DNA of 39,066 bases from CADCTM01 sp049671305 (GCA_049671305.1 JBATUR010000019.1:1-39066), one strand, 5' to 3'; counted from the stretch's first letter, positions 1-9,058 are shown. The notes: generated by a model from the sequence alone, not told the origin. A program made the numbers and translations.

Positions 1-363
1 GCCCACAACCCCGCCGCCGCCGTCGCCCTACGTCAATATGTTGATACCCTACAAACTCCAGTAACCTGGGTAATGGGCATCCTTTCCACCAAAGATCATG
101 CCGATATCTTCAGCGCCCTACTACGACCAGGTGACCAATTATACCTCGTACCCGTCCCCGACCACAGCTCTGCTGACCCAGAAGCCCTGGCTATTTTAGC
201 CCAAACTACTTGTTCAGAATTAGCCCATTGCAGCAGTTATTCTCAATTAGAAGACGGTTTAGAAGCCGCTTTCAACATACCTGAAACTTCAAAACAATCA
301 ATAGTTTTATGTGGTTCTCTCTATTTGGTAGGACATTTTTTGCAACAAAATAGTAAGTCATGA
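1..363 (+). CDS. folC: FolC C-terminal part (folylpolyglutamate/dihydrofolate synthase), 5' truncated by window
   Basis: The reading frame is open from base 1 to the TGA at 361-363. It opens with AHNPAAAVALRQY, which matches the AHNP motif at the start of the C-terminal domain of Mur-ligase-type folate synthases. It ends with LCGSLYLVGHFL, the terminal GSLYL element of FolC. The enzyme adds glutamate to dihydropteroate or to folates using ATP in the cytosol. The N-terminal ATPase domain lies outside the window, so P-loop integrity cannot be judged. An internal ATG at 73 is not the real start, because homology continues upstream of it. The family call is firm. Whether the enzyme is bifunctional cannot be decided from this part. 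Confidence 0.88.
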   Translation, partial: AHNPAAAVALRQYVDTLQTPVTWVMGILSTKDHADIFSALLRPGDQLYLVPVPDHSSADPEALAILAQTTCSELAHCSSYSQLEDGLEAAFNIPETSKQSIVLCGSLYLVGHFLQQNSKS

Positions 364-523
364 ACAGAAAGTTTATCTTTAAGTTCAACAAGGATACTTT
401 CATACTCAAAAGTTACTTGTTGAAACTTACAGCTTTTTGTCATCACTTCTCTGAGATGAATTTGACAAAACACTTTCTCTTATTTGTCCTAGCCATATTT
501 TGTCGCCTCAAAATTAAAGTGAC

Positions 524-1795
524 TTAAGTACGACTATCCCATTCTTTTGCCGCATCAACAACTGCTTGATCTACTGTTTTCTGCCCTAACATTGCCGCCT
601 GCAAGTTTTCATAAATTGCTTTTTGCAGCTTATTGCCATCTTTCAAAGTTGGTACTAAAACCTGTGCTTGTTGCATTTGACTGGCGCTAATTTCTCTTGC
701 TTGTTCAACTGGCGACACTTTAGCACCACTAACTAATTCTTTGCGATAATTTTGCAACGATTCAACCGTAGAAGGTAAAACATTTGCCGCCTTAGCAAAT
801 GCCAATTGATTTGCCGAATTTGTCACATATAAAGCAAATTTCAGTGCCGCATCAGCTTTAGTTGTGCTGCGAGGAATTACCAAATTCATCACCGCCACAT
901 TCTTTTTGCCAGTTTCCCCAGTAATTTGGGGGGCAGCAGCGGAAACCTTAGCAATACTGGGGGCATTTTTAGCGATCGCATCCATAAACTCGGCACCACT
1001 TGACAAAAACGCCGTTTCACCCTGTTGATATAACTCGATCGCGTGTCGATGCCCTTGAGTTAGCGCCTCTTTGGGCATCAAACCCTGCTTATAAAAATCA
1101 ACCCAATATTGAAACGCCGCCTTACCTTTTGGTGTATTAAACGCCGCCTTACCACCAGCATCAACCAAATCTACACCCATTTGTACAAAAGATTCCAGCA
1201 CCTCACCCGAATCTCCAGGCACCACTGTGGTAAAAATCGCATATTTGCCAGTTTTGTCCTTAATTTGCTTTGCCACTTGCGCCAACTCAGCATAAGTCGT
1301 CGGCGCACTAACACCCGCCTTCTGCAACAAATCCTTGTTATAAATCGTTACGCGACTAGTGAGATACCAAGGAATACCAAAAGTTTTATTATTAAGAGTA
1401 CTATCTTTCCAGATCTTCGGTAAATATTGCTTTTGCACATCTTGAGGGACTTTGGTATCAAGATCCAACCAAGCATTACGTGCTGCCAATTGAGAAGCAA
1501 AACCCGGATTAAGGTTTACCACATCCGGTGCCGTTTTTGCCGCCACCGCCGTCAGAATTTTATTTTCCATTGCCGCCCAAGGCACATCCACCCAGCGTAC
1601 CTTGATGCCTTTATTTTCCGTTTCAAAAGATGTTATGAGCTTATTGAAGTAATCAGTAAACTCTGGTTTAAGCTGCATCGTCCAGAATTCAATTTCCGGC
1701 GTTGAGGAAGGCGTGGGAGTACAGCTAATAACCCAGCTTAAGAGTAGCCCCAGCAAAGAAAAAATGCAAAAACGTTTCCAGTGGATTCGGCTCAT
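524..1795 (-). CDS. ABC transporter substrate-binding lipoprotein, sugar-type (extracellular solute-binding family 1)
   Basis: This 423-residue protein begins with a basic N-terminus, a hydrophobic stretch (about residues 10-24) and a lipobox VISC with Cys25. It is therefore probably a lipoprotein anchored outside the plasma membrane. The mature part has the family-1 solute-binding layout: IEFWTMQLKPEF near the N-terminus, APDVVNLNPGFASQLAA, then FGIPWYLTSRVTIYNKDLL, which is typical of carbohydrate-binding components. The likely substrate is a sugar or oligosaccharide, but specificity cannot be read. No permease or ATPase gene is adjacent, so it is an orphan component whose partners would be elsewhere. 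It faces away from the pil operon and converges with folC. Confidence 0.85.
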   Translation of the reverse strand: MSRIHWKRFCIFSLLGLLLSWVISCTPTPSSTPEIEFWTMQLKPEFTDYFNKLITSFETENKGIKVRWVDVPWAAMENKILTAVAAKTAPDVVNLNPGFASQLAARNAWLDLDTKVPQDVQKQYLPKIWKDSTLNNKTFGIPWYLTSRVTIYNKDLLQKAGVSAPTTYAELAQVAKQIKDKTGKYAIFTTVVPGDSGEVLESFVQMGVDLVDAGGKAAFNTPKGKAAFQYWVDFYKQGLMPKEALTQGHRHAIELYQQGETAFLSSGAEFMDAIAKNAPSIAKVSAAAPQITGETGKKNVAVMNLVIPRSTTKADAALKFALYVTNSANQLAFAKAANVLPSTVESLQNYRKELVSGAKVSPVEQAREISASQMQQAQVLVPTLKDGNKLQKAIYENLQAAMLGQKTVDQAVVDAAKEWDSRT

Positions 1796-2281
1796 GTGAA
1801 CTTTTTGATCGAAGGCTCAAGCGTCGCAATAGATTATCCTACTGTATCGTGGGTAGTAAATGAGCGTAAGAGTGAGCGATAACCCAACGGGGATGCTAGA
1901 GTAGCGATTTTCCTGCCAGCATCGGGTGCAAAATTAAGCTCTGGCTTCTATCTATAGGTAGATCTAGGAGATGCCATAACTTTTCAGAATTATCGCAACA
2001 GCGACAACAAAGAGCAAAAAACACTATACAATTATGCGATCGCGCTTCGTTTCCTCATAATTATCAAGAACCGACAAATCGGCGTCAAACGAGCCTCAAA
2101 AAAGCCCAATCTAGCCACGTATTCCTAACCCACAAAAAGAACAAAGACAGCGCTTACGCCAGTGTACACAGATCAATCTAAGTTAAATTGATTACCAGGC
2201 ATCAGAATTAATCTGATTAGGTTAATTCCAAATGCTCAACACTTATCTATACTTAAAGTTTCGCTCCTGCCAAACTAAGAT
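1796..2281. other. 486-bp intergenic region between divergent solute-binding lipoprotein gene and pilM
   Basis: No credible gene is visible here. The region must hold both promoters. A TATACT at 2248-2253 is a possible -10 element for pilM, about 28 bases before its ATG, but I see no convincing -35. A HIP1-like GCGATCGC lies near 2038. The 2170-2230 part is AT-rich with several TTAAT/ATTAA elements, including the imperfect palindrome CAGAATTAATCTG, which could be a regulator site. All regulatory readings are inference. Confidence 0.4.
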
Positions 2282-3385
2282 ATGTTTAACCGTTTTCAAG
2301 GACTGTTCTCAAAAGGTAAGAAGGGCATTGGCATAGAATTGGCTCCAGAACGGATTAATATTGCTCAACTTCGCAAACAAGGACAAAGCTTCAAAATCAC
2401 CACCCTCTACTCTCACGAAGTACCAGAAGGCATCTTTCAGGGAGGACAAATTGCTGACTCACCCGCCTTAGCGGAACTAATTAAAGCAGCAATAGAGGGA
2501 AGCAAGCTAAAAGTCGAACACGTCGCCACCGCCGTGCCAATGCGAGAAGCAATTATTCGGATCATTCCAGTTCCCGCCGAGTTAGACGACCAAGAACTCC
2601 GCGACATGGTACTAAATCATGAAGCAGGTTTATACTTACCATATCCCCGCGAAGAAGTCGATTTAGATTATCAAAAATTGGGTTTCTTTGAAGACGAAGA
2701 TGGCATTCAAAAAGTGCAAGTTCTGCTCGTCGCCACCCGCCGCGAAATCACCGATATGTATCTTGATACCTTTCGGGAAGCGGGTTTGGAAGTCGATGTA
2801 CTAGAAATTAACAGCTTTGCCCTAATTCGGACAATAAGAGAGCAACTGCGTCAATTTGCGCCCCAAGAAGCGGCGGTATTGGTTGACATCGAATTTGACA
2901 GCACCGAAATTGCCATCATCGTCGATGGAGTGCCGCAATTTTCCCGTACCGTACCTATCGGCACATTTCAACTACAAAGCGCCCTCTCACGAGCGATGAA
3001 CTTACCCACCTCCAGAAACACCGAATTGTTACAAGGTATGACAATTCCTAACACACCTATGGAAGGGACACGCAGCGGACAAACAGGCATAAATCCTGGT
3101 ATGGCAGCACTATTACGAGTACTCGGAGAACTCGCCGACGAACTGCGCCGTTCTATCGATTTTTATCTCAATCAAAGCGAAAATTTAGAAGTAGCCCAAC
3201 TACTACTAGCAGGACCTGGGGGAGGCATTGGACAACTGGACGAATTTTTCACTCAACGGTTAAGCTTACCAACAACTCAAGTAGACCCTGTGACAGCACT
3301 TTCCTTAGAAGTGGATCAAGAAATTCCATCTGTGCAACGTCCGGGTTATGGAACAGTACTGGGATTAGGATTGCGAGAGGTTTAA
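2282..3385 (+). CDS. pilM: PilM, actin-like ATPase of the type IV pilus alignment complex
   Basis: The 367-residue protein has the actin/FtsA-like fold signatures of PilM. These are GIGIELAPERINIAQL near residue 16 (phosphate-1 type), AAVLVDIEFDSTEIAIIVDG (phosphate-2 type) and LLLAGPGGGIGQLDEFF (adenosine region). PilM sits on the cytoplasmic face and binds the short N-terminal tail of PilN, linking the secretin/PilNO alignment complex to the motor. It is the first gene of pilM-pilN-pilO-pilQ, and pilN follows after 4 bases. In cyanobacteria this machine drives twitching, phototaxis and natural competence. The length and order are as expected, so the call is firm. Confidence 0.95.
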   Translation: MFNRFQGLFSKGKKGIGIELAPERINIAQLRKQGQSFKITTLYSHEVPEGIFQGGQIADSPALAELIKAAIEGSKLKVEHVATAVPMREAIIRIIPVPAELDDQELRDMVLNHEAGLYLPYPREEVDLDYQKLGFFEDEDGIQKVQVLLVATRREITDMYLDTFREAGLEVDVLEINSFALIRTIREQLRQFAPQEAAVLVDIEFDSTEIAIIVDGVPQFSRTVPIGTFQLQSALSRAMNLPTSRNTELLQGMTIPNTPMEGTRSGQTGINPGMAALLRVLGELADELRRSIDFYLNQSENLEVAQLLLAGPGGGIGQLDEFFTQRLSLPTTQVDPVTALSLEVDQEIPSVQRPGYGTVLGLGLREV

Positions 3386-3389
3386 AGCC

Positions 3390-4262
3390 ATGTATAGTCT
3401 AGATATTAATTTTTTAAAAGACCGTGGGGTACAACAAGAACCCATCAAGAGAGCAAAACCCGCCCCCAAAGGGTCAATGACTCCACTTTATATTGGGCTG
3501 GCACTTGGTCTGCTCCTACCTGCACTAGTCGGAGGGATGTGGTTTTTCTTGCAACAGCAAATTGCTCAAAAAGAATCAGACAAAGCTAATTTAGACGCTC
3601 AACTAGCACAGTTAAAAATCGAACAAGACAAAGTTGTCAAGCTTAATGCTCAAACCGCACAAGTAGAGGAAGAAACCACCTCACTAGCAAGCGTCTTTGA
3701 TCAAATTAAGCCTTGGTCAGCAATGTTGCAAGATATTCGAGAGCGTATTCCGCCAGGAGTGCAAATTTCATCAATTACACAAACCGCAGCCGCTGCTCCC
3801 ACGCCCGCACCTGCAGCTCGTGCCAAAACCCCCCCCAAACCAGTCGCGTCCCCTGGTGCTTCCCCCGGCGCCAAAAATGCTCCTACTGCCACTCCAGTCG
3901 CTGCTGCACCCCGCCCAACGTCAAAGCTGGAAATTAGTGGTAGAGCGCGTTCGTTTGACGATGTGAACTACTTTCTCTTGACTTTACAGCGGTCTTCCTT
4001 TTTGAAACGTGATGAAACTCAAATTGTCAAAGCAGAACTAGTTAAAGACTCTAGCCGGGTAGAAGTCAGACGTCCAAATACCCCAGGTCAACCGACAAGT
4101 AATACAACCTACGAACTCCCCAAATCGGTACAATTTAAAATTCAAACTAATCTGAGCGATATTCCAGCCTCAGAGTTGCTGCGTGAATTAAATCGTAAGG
4201 GAGCAGTTGGACTAGTAACTCGAATTCAAAACCTTCAGGAGAAAGGAGTAATTCAACAATGA
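3390..4262 (+). CDS. pilN: PilN, type IV pilus inner-membrane alignment protein with an Ala/Pro-rich insert
   Basis: The N-terminus MYSLDINFLKDRGVQ matches the cytoplasmic PilN motif that docks into PilM. One membrane helix lies at about residues 32-54 and is followed by a coiled coil (55-100, Gln/Lys rich). A low-complexity Ala/Pro stretch (about residues 130-180, bases near 3780-3920) then separates the coiled coil from the ferredoxin-like C-terminal domain. At 290 residues it is longer than the roughly 200-residue proteobacterial PilN, largely because of this insert. The stop overlaps the pilO start by four bases (ATGA), indicating translational coupling. Identity rests on the N-terminal motif and gene order. 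Confidence 0.92.
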   Translation: MYSLDINFLKDRGVQQEPIKRAKPAPKGSMTPLYIGLALGLLLPALVGGMWFFLQQQIAQKESDKANLDAQLAQLKIEQDKVVKLNAQTAQVEEETTSLASVFDQIKPWSAMLQDIRERIPPGVQISSITQTAAAAPTPAPAARAKTPPKPVASPGASPGAKNAPTATPVAAAPRPTSKLEISGRARSFDDVNYFLLTLQRSSFLKRDETQIVKAELVKDSSRVEVRRPNTPGQPTSNTTYELPKSVQFKIQTNLSDIPASELLRELNRKGAVGLVTRIQNLQEKGVIQQ

Positions 4263-5053
4263 CATACGCTGATGATGAATTTATGGCGGTAGAGGGACAG
4301 GACGATAGTCCGAGTTATCCTACTGCCTTTGGTATTACTTTTACTCCCAGAGTTGGCGGAATTATCGTAGGCGTTGCTGGTCTTCTGGGTGCCGTTTATC
4401 TGGCAGTGAACGCGGTACAACCAGCTTGGGAGCGTTATCAAGCCTTAGATACTGAAGTAAAAGACAAACAAGGACAAATTCAAAACAGACAAAAAATTCA
4501 GCAAGAAATTGCCCAAGCACAGAAGAAACTAGAAGCGGCAAAACAGAAAAACCAGCAAGTTTTGAGTTTATTTCCTAATCAGAAAACACTCGATACATTG
4601 TTACTCGACCTCAACAACCCGGTTAAATCAACCAACGGTCAGTTGACGAGTTTTGAGCCGGTTGTACAACAAGCTACAAGCAGTAGTAGTAGTGATAGTA
4701 CTGGCACTGCCTCAGTACCAGGAAACGGCAAGCTACAACGCAAAACCTACAACATCACTTTGGAGGGTAATTTTGACCAAGTTCAATCTATTATGCGGAG
4801 TATTGAGCGGTTGCAGTCGCTATTAGTGGTTAGAGACTTTAAATCGGAATTAAATGATCAACAGGTCTTTTTAATTAACGATAATGGTCAGGCAACCCCC
4901 GCCTTTGTCAAAAAAGACACACGCGCAGGGGCAGTTCAAGCTAGACCAACTCTCAAAACAACCTTTAAGCTAGACGCACTAGTACCCACAAGTGAGCTAG
5001 AAGCAGACAGAACTGCCAAAGCGGCTGAAGCTGCCAAAAAAACCAAGAAATAA
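4259..5053 (+). CDS. pilO: PilO, type IV pilus inner-membrane alignment protein
   Basis: The 264-residue protein has a short cytoplasmic N-terminus, one membrane helix (about residues 30-52, GGIIVGVAGLLGAVYLAV), a Gln/Lys-rich coiled coil (60-100) and a periplasmic PilO domain. It forms heterodimers with PilN and connects the inner-membrane platform to PilQ. The C-terminus ends in an Ala/Lys-rich tail. Its ATG lies inside the pilN stop. A Ser-rich stretch around bases 4680-4700 looks like a flexible linker. No pilP follows, so any bridge to PilQ would have to be made by PilO or PilQ itself. Confidence 0.93.
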   Translation: MTYADDEFMAVEGQDDSPSYPTAFGITFTPRVGGIIVGVAGLLGAVYLAVNAVQPAWERYQALDTEVKDKQGQIQNRQKIQQEIAQAQKKLEAAKQKNQQVLSLFPNQKTLDTLLLDLNNPVKSTNGQLTSFEPVVQQATSSSSSDSTGTASVPGNGKLQRKTYNITLEGNFDQVQSIMRSIERLQSLLVVRDFKSELNDQQVFLINDNGQATPAFVKKDTRAGAVQARPTLKTTFKLDALVPTSELEADRTAKAAEAAKKTKK

Positions 5054-5188
5054 TCCGCTTTTTGAAGAGTTGATGAGCTTTGTTTTGAGTGTACTAGGCG
5101 TCTATGTCGGTGCTCCTGACTTAATTCAAGCCAATGGCTCGTCAGCTAGCCTTTAATATTGCCCTTAAATTTACGGTGAGGAGTGAAC

Positions 5189-7843
5189 GTGAGACAAGTA
5201 CAAGGAATTAGTGTTGCACTGGCAGGGATGGTATTAGCAGCTCAACCTTCATTGGCTGCAACAACACAAGTAACAGGGGTGCAACTAAATGAGCAAGGCA
5301 ACGAACTAAAACTTGTTCTAGAAACTCAAGCCGGAGCAGCCAAACCACAAGTTCAGACTGTTAAGAATGGTAATGAATTAATTGCCGAGCTGGCTAATAC
5401 AAAGCTGAACTTGCAGTCGGGCGAAAGCTTCCGTCAGGAAAACCCTCTGCCAGGAATTAAGGCGCTTGTCGTTAGTCAGCTAGATGATAACAAGGTGCGG
5501 GTGACAGTTAGTGGTGAAAAAACAGCGCCAAATGGTCTTCTGCAAGAAAATGCTCAGGGAATTAGCCTAGGTATTAGTACAGAAGATAAGTTGGCAACTG
5601 AAGCTAACTCCACTACTACCGACGCCAATTTATTGAGCAAAGCGCTTTTTGAGAAAACGCCCAGCCTTTCAACTCTTAAGGCAGCGACAAGCGCAGACAA
5701 GGCAATAGCTCCAGTTGCACCTATAGCAAAGCTAGAAGCGCCCACTACCTTAGCTCAAGTTCCTCAACCAGCACCGCAAAGACAAATCCCCACTGTACAA
5801 GGGCAAGTCCCAACTATTACAACTCCAGTACCAACAGTTGTACCGCCCCCAGCCATACCAGCGCCATCGCCAGATGTGATGGTTCCTAATCCCAGAATTA
5901 CTATTGATGGTATTCCAGCACCAGCTACAGGTGCGGCACAACCTGTGGTAGGAGCACCACCCTTCTTACCAAGAGCAGTTGCCCCGCCAGTGGGTGATAT
6001 TGCCATTTCTAATATCAATGCTTCGGCAAGCTATATAGATTTGGGGACTGGGGTACGTGTGCCGCGTTTGGTTTTACGAGAAGCGCCTGTGCGAGAAGTT
6101 TTGTCGCTACTGGCTCGCTCCGCTGGCTTGAATATTGCCTATATCGGTGAAGGTGCAGCAGGAGGCGCACCAGGAGGTGCCCCAGGGGGACCTCCAGGCG
6201 CACAGAAGACGATTTCTTTAGATTTGGAAAACGAACCAGTACAAAACGTCTTCAACTTTGTGCTGCAAGTTTCGGGTTTACAGGCAAACCGCGTCGGCAA
6301 TACGATTTTGGTGGGTTCTCAACTGCCGGATAATGCCCGAAATCTGATTTCTCGCACCATACGAGTCAATCAAGTCACAGCACTAGAGGCAGCAAACTTC
6401 CTGATTTCTCAAGGTGCCGAGCAACAGCAATTGGTTACTTCAACGACAATTACAGTTGTGGGTGAAGGTCCTGCTGCTCAAAGAATTCAAAACACTTCAA
6501 CTACAGTACAAAGACTTGCTCCACAAGATCCCACAGCCACAGGAGGGCAAGCGGCACAAGGTGGCTCTATACAAAATGGCGCACTTGTGCTAAGGGGATT
6601 GTTGGTATCTTCCGATTTGCGTCTCAATGCGATTACCTTGGTGGGAGAACCGCGCAAGGTAGAAGTGGCGACAGCATTATTAACACAGTTGGATCTGCGC
6701 CGCCGTCAAGTTGCCGTCAATGTCAAGATTGTTGATATTAACTTGTTGGGGACTGATGCTTTTAATGCTAGCTTCTCCTTTGGCATTGGCAATGGCTTTT
6801 TTGCTATTGATAACGGAACGGCGGTGTTTAATTATGGTGGTATCAGACCGCCTACGGCTGCACAAGCCGGTCTTGGTGGCAGTACTGTCTCACCCCCGGT
6901 AATTAACAATCCCTTTGCTGGCTCAACAGTTTTTCTTGATCCAAACAATACTGTCACGATTCCAGGAACAGCGCCTGGTACAACAATTATTGACTCCCGA
7001 ACAGGTCAGGTCACGATTGGACAGCAAGGTAGTGCAACCTTCTTTAGTCCTTTTGTGAATTTAACCAATCCACTGCAAGCAGGATTCACCAATATTACAC
7101 AGCCAACTAACAATACCGTTACCATCAACGCCGATGGTACAACGACGGCAACAGCGGGTACAAATAGTACGGTTACGACCGGTTTACCATCGGTATTTCA
7201 ATTCCCCAAACGCTTGTTAGCAGCTTTGCAGGCTCAGGTGACTAGTGGTAATGCCAAGATTCTGACAGACCCGACGATTGTTGTCCAAGAAGGACAGACG
7301 GCTACAATTAATCTGACTCAAGAAGTTTTTGGCGGCATTCGTATCGCTACCCAAACTGACCCGACAACCAATTTAACTACTCAAAGTCGGGAACCGATTA
7401 TTAAGAATGCTGGCTTAATTTTGCAAGTTAATGTGCAGCGGATTGATGATAACGGCTTTATTACCCTAACAGCGAATCCGATTGTTTCTTCCATTGGTAC
7501 TCAGACCAACACGACAGATGGCACAATTGGCTTGATACAACAGCGGCAGTTGCAATCAGGACAAATTCGCTTGCGTGATGGTCAGACTTTAATTTTATCG
7601 GGCATTATTCAGGAGTCTGACCGGACAACAGTATCAAAAGTGCCGATTTTGGGTGATATTCCTCTTTTAGGAGCGTTATTCAGAAGCACTAGCCGGGAGA
7701 AGGGGCGAAATGAGGTAATTGTTTTACTAACACCTCAGATTCTGGATGATTCTCAAAATGCATCCTTTGGTTACAACTACACACCAGGAAGGGATGCTCG
7801 TCAATTGTTGCAACAGTCAGGAGCACCGGCGGGTAATAACTAG
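5189..7843 (+). CDS. pilQ: PilQ, type IV pilus outer-membrane secretin
   Basis: PilQ forms the outer-membrane channel for the pilus. The protein has a signal peptide, an AMIN-like N-terminal domain (TQVTGVQLNEQGNELKLVLE), and a long Pro/Ala/Val-rich linker (about bases 5700-5990). An STN/secretin N0-type region follows (VPRLVLREAPVREVLSLLA), then N-domains, and a C-terminal secretin core ending in VPILGDIPLLGALFR and NEVIVLLTPQIL. I chose GTG at 5189 because GAGGAG at 5178-5183 stands five bases upstream. The in-frame GTG at 5183 overlaps that site and would give two more residues (886). The AMIN domain probably binds peptidoglycan. The 135-bp gap after pilO shows no gene. Confidence 0.95.
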   Translation: MRQVQGISVALAGMVLAAQPSLAATTQVTGVQLNEQGNELKLVLETQAGAAKPQVQTVKNGNELIAELANTKLNLQSGESFRQENPLPGIKALVVSQLDDNKVRVTVSGEKTAPNGLLQENAQGISLGISTEDKLATEANSTTTDANLLSKALFEKTPSLSTLKAATSADKAIAPVAPIAKLEAPTTLAQVPQPAPQRQIPTVQGQVPTITTPVPTVVPPPAIPAPSPDVMVPNPRITIDGIPAPATGAAQPVVGAPPFLPRAVAPPVGDIAISNINASASYIDLGTGVRVPRLVLREAPVREVLSLLARSAGLNIAYIGEGAAGGAPGGAPGGPPGAQKTISLDLENEPVQNVFNFVLQVSGLQANRVGNTILVGSQLPDNARNLISRTIRVNQVTALEAANFLISQGAEQQQLVTSTTITVVGEGPAAQRIQNTSTTVQRLAPQDPTATGGQAAQGGSIQNGALVLRGLLVSSDLRLNAITLVGEPRKVEVATALLTQLDLRRRQVAVNVKIVDINLLGTDAFNASFSFGIGNGFFAIDNGTAVFNYGGIRPPTAAQAGLGGSTVSPPVINNPFAGSTVFLDPNNTVTIPGTAPGTTIIDSRTGQVTIGQQGSATFFSPFVNLTNPLQAGFTNITQPTNNTVTINADGTTTATAGTNSTVTTGLPSVFQFPKRLLAALQAQVTSGNAKILTDPTIVVQEGQTATINLTQEVFGGIRIATQTDPTTNLTTQSREPIIKNAGLILQVNVQRIDDNGFITLTANPIVSSIGTQTNTTDGTIGLIQQRQLQSGQIRLRDGQTLILSGIIQESDRTTVSKVPILGDIPLLGALFRSTSREKGRNEVIVLLTPQILDDSQNASFGYNYTPGRDARQLLQQSGAPAGNN

Positions 7844-7859
7844 TAAGGAGTAAGCGGCA

Positions 7860-8450
7860 ATGTCTGCTAAAAATGGAACTGACCGAGAAATTCAACTGTT
7901 TTCTTTGATCTTTGTCTCCTTGATGGTGGGGATGGGAATTGCTGTATTTCAAGGTCGCCAAAATCAAGCCATTGCCGCTCCGGTACAGATGGCTCAGTCT
8001 CTGCTTGTACCAACTCTCAATACGGTTCCGACGCTGTTGATTCCGTCCATACCACTGCCGGTGTCGAGTCCCGTGCAGCCGGTGGTTGTGCCGTCGCTGA
8101 CGCTGCCGCCAGCGAATCCGGTGCCTTCTGTGGTGATTCCTTCAATTGGCTTGCCTTTGCCTAGTCCGGTGCCTTCTTTGGTAATTCCTTCGCTCAATAT
8201 ACCGACACCGACTCCTTTACCGTCGATTGTGCTGCCCTCGCCGACTCCTTTACCGTCAATTAATCCGCAGCCTTCTGTGGTACTTCCTTCGGTAACGGTG
8301 CCGCTGGCGAGTCCTGTACCGTCAATTGTGATTCCGAACATTGTGCTACCGGTGGCAAGTCCTGTCCCGTCGATTGTGATTCCGACCATTGTTTTGCCTG
8401 TGGCGAGTCCGGTGCCGTCAATTGTACTGCCTTCGATAACAGTTCCTTAG
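7860..8450 (+). CDS. Unrecognised exported protein made of Pro/Ser/Val repeats, last gene of the pil cluster
   Basis: I do not recognise this 196-residue protein. It starts 16 bases after the pilQ stop with a good AAGGAG site, so it is probably co-transcribed. Residues 13-31 form a hydrophobic segment (LFSLIFVSLMVGMGIAVF), either a signal or an anchor, followed by an AIAAP-type possible cleavage site. Almost everything after residue 48 is a degenerate repeat of about 14-16 residues of the form SPVPSIVIPSIxLPV, about eight times. There are no charged residues in the repeat part. Pro every few residues alternating with beta-branched residues suggests an extended, rigid or wall-spanning structure. 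Synteny suggests a role with the pilus secretin. Function is unknown. Confidence 0.75.
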   Translation: MSAKNGTDREIQLFSLIFVSLMVGMGIAVFQGRQNQAIAAPVQMAQSLLVPTLNTVPTLLIPSIPLPVSSPVQPVVVPSLTLPPANPVPSVVIPSIGLPLPSPVPSLVIPSLNIPTPTPLPSIVLPSPTPLPSINPQPSVVLPSVTVPLASPVPSIVIPNIVLPVASPVPSIVIPTIVLPVASPVPSIVLPSITVP

Positions 8451-8459
8451 CCTGTTGTC

Positions 8460-8490
8460 AACCCTCCTAGTAGGCAATAATTGGGTTTTT
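8460..8490 (+). terminator. Weak terminator-like hairpin after the pil cluster
   Basis: AACCC (8460-8464) pairs with GGGTT (8483-8487) and is followed directly by a short T run. An inner CCT/AGG pairing is possible. The stem is short, so this is only a plausible intrinsic terminator, placed ten bases after the last pil-cluster stop. Confidence 0.3.
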
Positions 8491-8611
8491 AGGTTAAAAA
8501 GCAAGTCATGGTAACTTATGTAAGGTTGAAATAAATCAAAGATCCTGAAATCTACATATCTTAAAGGTTTCAACGATCCATATCTGCAGTGTAGAGCTTA
8601 GAATGATGCAG

Positions 8612-8703
8612 TGAAACTACGAGCCTGCGGGTGTTTCAGCCATTTTGAGTTGAAATACCTACTATGTAGGGTCAAAATAGAGCCCTCAAAAGAGAAATTG
8701 AGG
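8612..8703 (+). promoter_or_regulatory. Possible structured leader upstream of the HU gene
   Basis: Three small inverted repeats follow one another within 92 bases: TGAAAC/GTTTCA (8612-8617 with 8633-8638), CCTAC/GTAGG (8658-8662 with 8666-8670) and CCTCA/TGAGG (8684-8688 with 8699-8703). They end 42 bases before the HU start codon. The HU ribosome-binding site AAAGGAGA is downstream and free. This could be a structured 5' leader or promoter region. It does not match a riboswitch I recognise. Confidence 0.3.
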
Positions 8704-8745
8704 AGCGATAGTTGACCTGTAATCTAGATACAAAGGAGATTCCTG

Positions 8746-9027
8746 ATGAATAAAGGCGACTTAGTAGATAAGGTGGCTGAAAAGGCGAACGTTACCAAAA
8801 AACAAGCCGACGCGGTTTTAACGGCTGCGTTGGAAGCAATTATGGAAGCTGTTTCCGACGGTGATAAAGTCACGTTGGTGGGCTTTGGTTCTTTTGAGTC
8901 ACGCGAGCGCAAAGCCCGTGAGGGTCGCAATCCGAAAACTGGCGACAAGATGGAAATCCCGGCGACAAGGGTTCCTGCCTTTTCTGCGGGGAAGTTGTTT
9001 AAGGAGAAAGTTGCGCCTGACAAATAG
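8746..9027 (+). CDS. hup: HU family DNA-binding protein
   Basis: This is a 93-residue histone-like nucleoid protein that bends DNA as a dimer. It begins MNKGDLVDKVAEKANVTKKQ and contains VTLVGFGSFESRERKAREGRNPKTG. That is the HU beta-arm signature with the DNA-intercalating proline in RNPKTG, followed by AFSAGKLFKEKV. Length and sequence are fully typical. A strong AAAGGAGA site lies eight bases before the ATG, and a possible structured leader precedes it. The next gene starts 31 bases downstream on the same strand. Confidence 0.96.
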   Translation: MNKGDLVDKVAEKANVTKKQADAVLTAALEAIMEAVSDGDKVTLVGFGSFESRERKAREGRNPKTGDKMEIPATRVPAFSAGKLFKEKVAPDK

Positions 9028-9058
9028 CGCTTAATGAGCAAGAAATGGAACTGAATCC

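Noticed and set aside
7994..8389. 131-codon minus-strand frame rich in Gly and Thr opposite the Pro/Val repeat gene
   Set aside because: It is the antisense shadow of the repeats; the plus-strand gene has a ribosome-binding site and a signal segment.
8451..8745. Cobalamin riboswitch before the HU/cobD genes
   Set aside because: The conserved B12-box GCCACTG is not present; the hairpins seen do not fit that fold.
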